This document shows, one piece after another, positions 35,559-45,014 of a stretch of DNA of 64,000 bases (position 1 is its first letter; each line of letters starts with the position of its first letter). A model generated the notes under the pieces. The model made no database searches and was not told the origin of the DNA. It worked only from the letters and a program-made list of their open reading frames with translations. The DNA comes from Turnera subulata (taxonomy: Eukaryota > Streptophyta > Magnoliopsida > Malpighiales > Passifloraceae). The stretch is taken from positions 18,701 through 82,700 of the forward strand of contig JAKUCV010006876.1 of assembly GCA_028386065.3 (NCBI GenBank), read 5' to 3'. The translations under genes and the position numbers were made by a program.

Positions 35559-35808
35559 AGATTCATGATAAAGAATGTTATTTTCATTTATGAGCATGCA
35601 TAATAACAATAAGACCGAATAAATTCCAGTTTTTAGTCAACTTGGGAACTTTCATTTTGATATAATAATAAGAGACCGGACCTTTGCAGGCTTCCTACGT
35701 ATCTGTGCTTGATATTTGTTGATGGATTTTTTTTGAATTGAATGGGGTATGGGGGTTGTGTTTACACAGAATCAGGTCTACGTAGTTCTTTGAACAATGC
35801 TTTGAGCA

Positions 35809-36913
35809 CTACACATAGTATTTCTTGAGTTGATCCATGTTGACTGGTTCATTGAACTCGTTGCCGTCTAGATCTCGAATCCTTGTTTCCCCTCCAGGAC
35901 GGATTTCCTTGATAATGTATGGTCCACACCAATTATTCTTGAATTTTCCCCTAGGTTCATGCACCGGCTGCCGTATCTCCTTAAGCACTAGGTCGCCTTC
36001 TTCCAGTCCACGAGACTTAACCCTTATGTTGAATGAGCGCGCCATACGCCTTTGATAACCTTGAACATGATATAGAGCTTGCAAATGTCTTTCATCAAGT
36101 AGCGTGAGTTGATCTAGGCGTTCTTGAACCCATTTCGTCTCAGGAATATTGCTCTCACGGGCCACCCTTAGAGATTGGACCTCAAGTTCAACAGGGAGCA
36201 CAGCCCCCATGCCAAATACATGTGAATACAGTGTACCACCGGTGGATGAATGGATGGATGTACGATATCCCCATAATGCCAATGGTAGCTTGTTTGACCA
36301 CTCACGATGTGTAGAAAGAGTCTTCTTGATGATTGTCTTGATGTTCTTGTTAGCAGCTTCCACAACACCGTTAGTTTGAGGTCGATAAGGCGATGACTTG
36401 TGATACTTGATGGCGTAGCGGGTACATAACCTTTCCACATCGGCTTTGAAGTGAACACCATTGTCAGATATTAACTCGAAGGGAACACCATACCGGCAAA
36501 TGATGTTGTTGTGGATGAACTTGGCAACTTTCTTGCCATTGAGGACGGCGAAGGACTCGGCTTGAACCCATTTGGTGAAATAATCAATAGCTACAAGGAT
36601 GTACTCATGCCCTTTAGATGACTTAGGAGTGATCTTGCCAATGATGTCAATACCCCATGTAGAGAATGGCCAAGGCGATGACAGTGGCGTAAGAGGCGAT
36701 GGTGGAAGATGTTGCAACTTGACGTGCACTTGACATGTATGACAAGACTTAATGTGTTTAGCAAAATGAGCATCCATGGTGGACCAATAATAACCCAATC
36801 GTAGGATTTTCCGAGCCAGCATATCCCCACCCATGTGTGGACCTTCGTCTTCTCCATGAACCTTTTCCATGATTCTTTGAGCTTCATTGGCACTGACACA
36901 GAGTAAATGAACC
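35809..36913 (-). CDS. Integrase of element C
   Basis: This is the best-preserved open frame of the window, with 353 codons from the ATG at 36870. Sequence of the same frame (VSANEAQRI) continues upstream to the junction with LTR N near 36913. An HHCC zinc finger (VHGEDEGPHMG..SCHTCQ) leads to the catalytic core: Asp in WGIDIIGKI, Asp in LISDNGVHF and Glu in TNGVVEAANKNI. The C-terminal GPY/F-type motif (KFKNNWCGPYIIKEI) is present. It has no start of its own, because integrase is normally released from the Gag-Pol polyprotein by protease. Upstream pol sequence was lost when the N region was deleted. Confidence 0.9.
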
Positions 36914-38281
36914 CTTCATGTGACTCCATTTAGGCAACCGGTTTGGCAAACGAAAGATATTGGACCCGGGGGTTCGTCACAGATGGGAAGGTGTTAGGCA
37001 CCCATCCGTATTGGGGCGAAATCTTGTGCAATTAGAGAATCCTTGTATGCCTTGTGCAAGTGTGCAAGTGTGGACAAATAATCACATAAAAACTGAAAAT
37101 AAAAAGAAAGGGGAGAAGAAGAAGATTGGGCTTCAGTTTCCACCACTAGAAACCACCTACGTACCCCGGCGACTGGGTTCAAAGCCCACGTAGTTTTTAC
37201 ATCAGCATCACAATAATCACATCATCATCAACATCAGCATCACAATAGAAAGAAAAAGATCAGAATTACCTCTTGTAGCCCTCCTATAGCTCCTTGATTC
37301 GGGTTGTGTCTTGTACCCAACTTCTTTCCACTCCTCAACTTTATCTTGAAGCTCCTCTTGATCCTTCACTTGCTGCCTTCAATGGATGATGCTACTCACG
37401 AAATTTCTCTAGAGTTTCGCCTATAGAACTATTTCTAAGCTTGGAGAGATAGAGTTTCTCCAAGCTTCAAAGCTTTAGGAAGAGTGTTTGTGTAATAGAA
37501 TGTGTCCTCAAATGTGAGAGGGGAGGGTCCTATTTATAGTGTTCTGGGCTGCCTAGGGTCGTGGACCATCTTAATGATCAGAGTAATGGCCGAAAATCTG
37601 GACCAAAAACGAGTAGAATCAAATTGCAGCCGAAAATCAGGGGAAAAATGCATCCCAGGGTACGCATGACCGCCATTGCCGGCGGTCATCTCTTGGAAGA
37701 CCGCCATGCCGGGCGGTCATGTGTGGAAGACCGCCCAGGCCCGGCGGTCATCCCGAGATGACCGCCCGCGCCTACGCGTTTCCACCGTACTTTCCATTTT
37801 TGCTACCGATTCTCCCCTAATTCCTCCCTGATTGATCTTACCGCGTAATCAACCCTTAGACTGCCCATGATCTTCTATTTTCTTGATTATTACTCCCCCC
37901 AAACATCTCTTAATCAACCAATCACACATCATCTTCCTATTTCAAGCCTAAATCATACCAAAAACACTTTTGCTATTGTGGAATGATTCAACTCTGATTT
38001 TCCACGAAAATCAGAGCTAAATTTGTCTGCAAGCAAGGTGTTAGTTGGTTGTACTACTCTGGAGAAAGTCTACATTCTATCAAATTGGGCTCTTACATTT
38101 TCCTTCAACCCAAAAATAAGCATAATTGGATTTTAATAACAAATAAATAAGGCCCAAGCTCAATAGAACATAATACATTGTAGCAATTTAGTCCCTTACA
38201 TGATTAAATTACTTTGTTGTACGTAAGGGACTCAATCACCACAATGTATAAACCTTAATGGGTCAAATTTGGGTGTTCACA
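36914..38281 (-). mobile_element. Truncated LTR N, Tat-type family, inside pol of C
   Basis: On the minus strand it starts TGTGAACACCCAAATTTG at 38281 and aligns with LTR B throughout, including TATA (TATTTATA at 37531-37538) and GGCGGTCAT motifs at about 37670-37760. Compared with B it lacks about the last 135 bp, and the text passes directly into integrase of C. The left border is therefore a deletion that took the LTR end and the pol segment between RNaseH and integrase. No target duplication can be checked (the right flank is CCTTT). Confidence 0.85.
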
Positions 38282-40080
38282 CCTTTGATGGCCTTTTGAG
38301 ACACAAACCGAATGTCAAATTGGGATAGGATAGCAACCCAATGAGCCATCTTGCTACTTGGCACTAGTTTCTCTAGGAGATACTTGATAGGATCCATACG
38401 GGAAATAAGCAACACCTCGTGTGTCACAAAATAATTCCTGAATTTCTGGCAAGCCCATGTCAATGCGATGCAAGTTTTCTCGATCATGTTGTACTTGGCT
38501 TCGTAGTCAGTCTTCTTCTTACTCAAGTAGTAGATAGCATTTTCCACTCAGGAATCAGGGAGATATTGTGCGAGCATAGCACCCATGGCATTGTCAGTCA
38601 CAGTAAGATATAGTAGAAGTGGTTGACCCGATCTCGGCGGTTCTAGCACGGGAGGATTGGACAAGTACTCCTTGATTTGATCAAAAGCATGTTGGCAATC
38701 GTCATTCCACTCGGTGGATGCCCCTTTCTTCAAAAGATGATGAATGGGCGTGCACATACTCGATAATTGTGCAATGAACCTACTTATGTATTGTACACGA
38801 CCAAGGAAGCCACGGATCTCCTTCTCAGTTCTCGAAATTGGCATCTCTTGAATTGCTTTGATCTTGTTTGGGTCGACCTCGATTCCTTTTTCATTGACCA
38901 TGTAACCGAGTAGTTTACCGGTCTTTACACCGAATACACACTTTTGCGGATTGATGCTCATGCCGAATTTCCTACATCTCTCGAAGAATTGCCGAAGATT
39001 TGGCACATGTAGCTCGTTGGTTAGCGATTTGACAATCATATCATCGACGTATACCTCCACTATGTCCTGCATCATGTCGTGAATGAGAGTAATGGCCATT
39101 CTTTGGTAGGTGGTGCCAGCATTGATGAGTCCGAAAGGCATTACCTTGTAGCAAAAAGTACCCCATTCCGTGCGAAAAGCTGTCTTGTGCTTATCATCAG
39201 GTGCCATGAGTACTTGGTTGTAACCGAAAAATCCGTCCATGAACGATAAGAGTGCGTGACCCGCGGTTGCATCAACTAGCAAATCGATATGAGGTAATGG
39301 AAACTCGTCCTTAGGGCATGCTTTGTTCAAGTCTCAATAGTCGACACACATGCGAACCTTGCCGTCCTTCTTTGGTACCGGGATGATGTTGGCTAACCAT
39401 TTAGGATAGTCCATTACTTCTAAGAAGCCGGCTTGGAGTTGCTTTTCCACTTCTTCCTTTACCTTGAGTGCCCATTGAGGTTGAAGACGACGCATCTTTT
39501 GCTTAACTGGAAAAGTCAGGATACGGTGTTGAGCAATCTCGGGGTCGATACCGGGCATATCTTTGTAGGACCATGCAAATACATCCACATATTCGCGGAT
39601 CAAAGCGGGGAGTTCATCTTGAATACTATCGGGTAGTGTAGCGCTTATTTTGGTTATTTTAGGTTCAATGTCAGTTCCCAAGTTGATTTCAATTGATTCA
39701 CCCTGATTAGATTGAGAAAGAGTAGGTGATTCATGGAATTTATTTAGTTCATCGTCATTAAGCACATCATCCATGCAAATAACATTATCATCACAAACAC
39801 CAATGTAAGGGAATGTAAGCTTCACACTATTCTTTGAAAAACGGAAAACATCATCATCCTCAAAAGTATTAGATGACTCATATTGAAAATTGGGAGGGCG
39901 ACATGGGTGCTCCTCTTTATTATCAAAAGAAAATGAGGACTCAGACTCGGACTCGACATCGAAATTGCCTACGCGCCTAGGTGGCTTGCTCCATTCCAAT
40001 TGCTTCAAGAGTTCTAGGATAGGGGTGATCATATCTCTCTCATGCTTGACTTCATGCTCCAAGCACATGTCTCCAAACAA
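38282..40080 (-). pseudogene. RT and RNaseH of element C
   Basis: From the minus strand: an acidic linker (IEINLGTDIEPKITKISATL) as found just before RT in Tat elements, then RT (EYVDVFAWSYKDMPGIDP, VPKKDGKVRMCVDY). A TGA at 39331-39333 replaces the Arg codon of DYRDLN. RT continues with NKACPKDEFPLPHID, FGLINAGTTYQRM and VEVYVDDMIVKS, the catalytic box intact. A TGA near 38546-38548 (before MENAIYYLSKKKTDYEAKYN) separates RNaseH, which runs to SQKAIKG and is cut at 38282 by N. No protease motif (D-T/S-G) is readable upstream, which suggests a deletion. Confidence 0.87.
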
Positions 40081-41426
40081 ACCTTCGAGGCCATAATCTT
40101 CGCAAAGGGTGATAGGATTTTCAAATTCGAGATCAATAGGCTTGGTAATTCGACCCGACCTTGTAATAGCATCAATTTCATCATCCTCAAGTCCACATAA
40201 TCGTCCAAGTTAATGAGCATCATGCACTCTACCTCCACCATGGGGTGAATAAGCATAGAATTGTCCAACAATTCTTCCTCGAAGATGGAGCCAATGGTAT
40301 TGTGAGAAGGCAAAGGATTTGTCTTGGTGTTTGGCTTCATCGTGGGAAGGATCTTCCCTTGATCAATCAAGTCTTGCGCTAAATGGTGCAAGCGAAAACA
40401 ATCATCGGTACCATGCCCCTTGGATTGGTGATAATTGCAATACTTGATTTGGTCGCCCTTGAGATTAGGAGTGGCAGGAGGCTCCAATGGGGTTATCACG
40501 TTTTGTGCAACAAATATTTTCAAGACCTTGCTAAGTGGCATAGACAATTGAGTGAATTGCCTTTTAGTACTACCTAGCTGAATAGGAGCATTTGACTCGA
40601 CATTGTTCACGTCTGCGGACTTCTTATTGGCTCTTGTACCATAATTCTTCCTTTGAAAGGAGTTCTCATTGTTGACTTTGATTTTGCCGGATGTTGTTGC
40701 ATCCTCCAATTGAGTTCCGGCGCCAATAAGGGCCTTGAAGTTGGGATAATAGTTGCTCACCATGCGGTCATAATAGATAGGTTGCAAGTTCTTGATCACC
40801 ATTTGGACTTGATCCTCCTCGAATGGGCGCTTCACCATTCGGGATGCCTTATTGTGCCACCTAGTAATGAACTCGGAGAAAGTTTCTTGAGCTTGTTGCT
40901 TAGTGGTCTTGAAATCCCTCTTGGTAACATCAACGGCGATGTTGTACTTGTAGTGATCCACAAATTCCTTGCAAAATATCCTCCCACTTGGAAACACGGT
41001 TGTCATCCAATGACATGTACCATTGTAGTGTCGTCCCTCCTAAAGAGCATTGGAAGATTTGTGCCATCAATTTTGGACCAATTCCCATGGGGTAGAGAGT
41101 ACGAACATAGATCTTCAAATGTGTGTGTGGACAACCCGTCCCATCAAATTTGTCAAAATCGGGCATCTTGAACTTATCGGGTAATCGAGCTTCGGGGAAG
41201 AGAGCTAAACGAGCATCACCACGATTTTATCAACCTTCTCCTCTAGGTGAGGTGTTGGAATTTCCATGTCTTCATCAATCATGATTGGCCACTTACCATC
41301 GACTTTGCTAGTGGCCTTCCTAGAAGATTGGGCTACGGTACCATCACCACCCTTTGCAGCTTCTAATACCCCAAGAAAATGTGTCATGCTAAGACCCTTT
41401 AGCTTCTCCATCAACTCCTTCATCAC
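40029..41426 (-). pseudogene. gag of element C
   Basis: The frame opens at 41426 (MMKELMEKLKGLSM) after a stop just upstream. PDFDKFDGTGCPHTHLKIY and MSLDDNRVSKWEDI, typical of this gag class, lie at 41166-41000 in a different frame. The Retrotrans_gag core (CKEFVDHYKYNIAVD, ETFSEFITRWHNKASRM, VKNLQPIYYDRM-like) is at 40975-40740. A Cys/His finger, CNYHQSKGHGTDDC, is near 40435. At least two frameshifts are needed to read it through. Confidence 0.85.
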
Positions 41427-42090
41427 AGTCGGGTCGTCGACTTGGATAGTATCATCACTCTTGGTGTCCTAATATTAAGCGCGCAAGTATAAGAAATCGT
41501 GCATCGATTTGACACTTATTCAAATGCACAAAGGAGGATGCTTGAAAAAACGGGGAAAGCATGGAGCCGAAGTTTTTATTTGAAAATATGACTTTTAGGC
41601 ACAAAAAGGATTTTTCTTTCTGAATTTTGGTTTTTTTGATGATTTTTGATTTTTTTTTTGTTTTTTTTTGAAAAATTATTATTTAGAAAAATATAAATCA
41701 GCTCCTTAATTAATTTTGAAAAAGGAAATTTTGAAAAACAAGTTACAAATTTTGACTAGGGCTTTGTGTTTTTGGAAAACATGAATGCACAATTAATTTG
41801 GATCCACGAAAGGCAAGCATAATTACACAACATATTTCCATACAAGGCAAGTACCCCTAGGGCAGGCCGAGTTGCCCAATCTAAGCGCGCGGCGGGTAAC
41901 GGACAATCGCATGCCATGATCACCATGAGTGATGGTATGTCATGGGCAAGGACTGTCGCGCTCCCTTAAGGTAGAGGTTAAACACACAATTATCAATGCA
42001 AGCATGCAAGTGACACATAACAAAGCACAAAACTCAAGCGAAAATTGCACATTATTTCTTAAACCCACAATTTCCCCAGCGGAGTCGCCA
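41427..42090 (-). other. 5' leader and primer site of element C
   Basis: The primer site is TGGCGACTCCGCTGGGGA on the minus strand (42089-42072), one base inside the 5' LTR. It resembles the tRNA-Arg type site that I recall for Ogre elements. The rest of the leader is A/T-rich with a run of T (41635-41690) and no gene. Confidence 0.75.
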
Positions 42091-43366
42091 ATGATGGAGT
42101 CGCCGCCCAAGTTTTATTGGCCGTGGAAAAACTCAGGAAAAACCACAAGATGACTCGTTTATGCCCACAAAAACAACCATATTTGCTAACCAAAGACGCC
42201 GGACTCGGGGGTTCGTCATAGATAGGAAGGTATTAGGCACCCCATCCATGCTTGGGCGAAATAATATGCAATTTAAGCAAATACTTGTGTTTTGGTGCAT
42301 GTGTGCGTGTGTGTAAACCAGAATTCAGTAGCAAACAAACAATAATAATATATATAAAATCGATATAAATAGAAAATAAATAGAAAAGAAATAATTTGGC
42401 TTGTGTCTCATCCACTAGAGACATCCTACGTACCCCGGTTGGGTTCAAAGCCCACATAGTTCTTGGGTTAGAAATAACACTCAAGAAAGCATGTCATTAT
42501 CAGCAAATAATCCTAGAAAAATCGCAGAGAAATTCGAGATTAAAAAGAGAAGAAATCGAGTTACCACCAAGGGTGTGTTCTTCGTCGTTCTTCGCATTTG
42601 ATGCGTGTAAAGCGCCTCCAATTGCTTTCCGTTCCTCAACTCCACATTGATTGGGTCTGGAACTAATACTGAAACAACACTAGACAACGCACCACGTGAA
42701 ATCCAGTAGAGAAAAGAGAGAAATCGGATTGAGAGAGGAAAAGAGTAGAGTTTTCATAAGCAAAATGCTTAATGGCTAATCCCCGTCAAAAATCCGGCAA
42801 AAATTCCGTAAATTGTATTATGAGGGTTCTATTTGTAGTGCTCAGGGACTCAGGGTTCTATTTGGGCCGACTCTGGGGACCGATGACCACCACTACGGGC
42901 GGTCATGTCGGGATGACCGCTGGCAGGTGGCGGACGTATGCCCATGACCACCGGCTGGTGGCCAGTCGGCTATTTTTAAGTGCAATTCCAAGTTTGACCG
43001 GGTTTTACCTATTTTGACTCCAATTTGATTCTTGCACGAAAAGTAACGATCCCTAGACCAGAAAGACTCCTTTTTCTTGAGGGAAACTCTAGATTCTTTC
43101 CATTTAAACACAATTACTTAACCTCCACTCCAAGGATTAAGATTATTCCTCTTTTATTCTATAAAAAGGCAAAATAATAAGCTAACTTAATTGGGCCTCT
43201 AATCCAACGAAAAACAGAGACAACTAAGTCAGAAAAATCGTGCTAAGCTTGATAATAGACCAATAAAACAAATAAGAGACCAAAAATTAATATAGATTAA
43301 CCTTGGGCTCAAAATCACAATAATGGACCAATAAAACAAATAGATGGCTAAATTTGAGTGTTCACA
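42091..43366 (-). repeat. 5' LTR of element C
   Basis: TGATGGAGTCGCC at 42091 to GTGTTCACA at 43366. It aligns with 31584-32970. The TATA site reads CTATTTGTAG at 42829-42838, so TATAAATA has become TACAAATA here, while the 3' LTR keeps the consensus. GGCGGTCAT-type motifs are at about 42885-42960. Confidence 0.85.
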
Positions 43367-44374
43367 GGTGGAAACGCGTAGGCACGGGCGGTCATCTCAG
43401 GATGACCGCCGTGCCTGGGCGGTCTTCCACCCATGACCGCCCCGCCTGGATGTCATTCAAGAGATGACCGCCGGCCATGGTGGTCATGCGCGCCCTGGAA
43501 CGCGTTTTCTCCCCGATTTTCGACCGCGATTTGATTCTACTCGGTTTTGGTCCAGATTTTTGGCCATTACTTTGATCATTAAGATGGTCCACGACCCTAG
43601 GCAGCCCAAAACACTATAAATAGGACCCTCCCCTCTCACATTCAAGGACACACTCTATTACACCAAATACTCTTCCAAAAAGCTTTAAAGCTCAGAGAAA
43701 CTCTGCCTCTCCAAGTTTAGAAATAGTTCTATAGGACAAACTCTGGAGAAATCCTCGTGGGTAACATCATCTTTTTAAGGCAGCAAGTGAAGAATCAAGA
43801 AGAACTCCAAGATAGAGTTGAGGTGTGGAAAGAAGTTGGGTGCAAGACACAACCCTAGTCAAGGAGCTAGAGGAGAGCTACAAGAGGTAATTTTGATCCT
43901 TTTCTTTCTGCTGTGATGCTGATGTTGATGATGATGTGATTGTTGTGATGCTGATGTAAGAACTACGTGGGCTTTGAACCCGATCGCCGGGGTACGTAGG
44001 TGGTTTCTAGAGGTGGAAAGTCAAGCCCAATGTTCTTCTACTCCCCTTCTTTTTATTTTCAGTTTTTGATTTGTTTTGGTGAACACACTCACCCACTTGC
44101 ACAAGGCATACATAAACCTTTAATTGCACAATATTTCGCCCCAATATAGATAGGTGCCTAACACCTTCCCATCCATGACGAACCCCCGGGTCCAATATCT
44201 TTGGTTCGCTAAACCGGTTGCCTAAATGGAGTCACATGAAGGATTTTTCCCAAGTTTTAGTCCCTTAATAAAATTTGGGTGGCGACTCCAAAGATATTGG
44301 ATTACGGTTATGAAGAAGGTGTAAAGGAAAGATGAGTAGGCCCAAGTGATTTTGGGTCGAATATTCACAGTTTG

Positions 44375-44940
44375 GTTCACTAATTGTCTGAATTGTTGAA
44401 CTACAATCAATGCCATGTGATGTGTAATGCTTATTTCAGCATTAAGACATAGTGGAGACATGATTAGACAAAAGCCTAATCATGATGGCCAAAGGTGTTG
44501 GCCATTGGCTTATGCTTTGTTGGGTGTGTGTTGTGTAGGCATAATCTGATTATGCTTGAGAATAATTCAGACCATTTATACACACAAGAGCTTAGAGTTT
44601 TCAGACATGAGTTTTCAGATTAGACACCCTTTCTTTGAGAAAGAAAGATACACATCAATTACAAGTTCTAGCTCCCGATTTTCTACTGCTAGCACTGCGG
44701 TTCAGGAGTGCTCGTGAGACGGTTGCTAGCTAGTCATCAACGTTTCATGTGGATACCATAGAGGAGTCGGATTTCTATCCGGTTCTAGCTGATTCGGCTC
44801 AACAGTTGAGTGAGATAACTCGACCAATCCGGGTACGAATTTTTGTTATTCGGTTTACTCTGTTTCACATGGATCCTCCATGAGTACCGGGGTTTTTCGC
44901 TGCATTTTGATTGTCAACTTTGCATGCCCGGTTTCATATA
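44375..44940 (+). repeat. 3' LTR of J, second part
   Basis: It continues the LTR from 31060 (GGTTCACTAATTGTCTG) to GCCCGGTTTCATATA, where relatives have GCCCGGTTTCTTACA. At 44941 the text turns into reverse-strand LTR of element I. Confidence 0.85.
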
Positions 44941-45014
44941 GAATCAGCAAGAACCGGACAGAAATCCTGCTCCTCTACGATGTGCACATGAACCGTCAAT
45001 AACTAGTCAGCAAC

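Larger units (their letters stand above)
31559..43366 (-). mobile_element. Tat/Ogre-like gypsy element C, minus strand
   Basis: 11.8 kb between GGTGG duplications at 31554-31558 and 43367-43371. Order on the minus strand: 5' LTR (43366-42091), primer site, gag (from 41426), RT and RNaseH, truncated LTR N, integrase, an ORF on the opposite strand, a tandem array, polypurine tract, 3' LTR (32970-31559). Protease is not recognisable between gag and RT. Part of pol between RNaseH and integrase is lost beside N. The primer site, the AIYYLSKK..QKAIKG RNaseH pattern and the antisense ORF are typical of the Tat lineage. Confidence 0.88.
31061..44369 (+). mobile_element. Solo LTR B, Tat-type gypsy family, interrupted by element C
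   Basis: It begins TGTGAACACCCAAATTTG at 31061 and ends GAATATTCACA at 44369, with GTTTG duplications at 31056-31060 and 44370-44374. The LTR text is 31061-31558 plus 43372-44369, about 1.5 kb. No interior of its own is present, so it is a solo LTR. Element C lies in it between GGTGG duplications. The LTR N (36914-38281) confirms the continuous sequence across the break (AACGGTGGAAACGCG). TATAAATA is at 43615-43622 and GGCGGTCAT motifs at about 43385-43490. Confidence 0.9.
21924..44940 (+). mobile_element. Tork-type copia element J, plus strand, with nested insertions
   Basis: J was inserted in the 5' LTR of I. Its 5' LTR is truncated (21924-22967). The interior is 22968-30121, interrupted by E. 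The 3' LTR is 30122-31060 plus 44375-44940, interrupted by solo LTR B. About 490 bp are missing from the start of the 5' LTR. The right border (GTTTCATATA then GAATCAGC of I) has an altered LTR end. Target duplications cannot be checked because the left border is deleted. Confidence 0.82.

Noticed and set aside
38281..38281. True end of element C pol at AIKG
   Set aside because: The frame passes into LTR text (TGTGAACACCC), so the end VNTQI is an artefact of insertion N.
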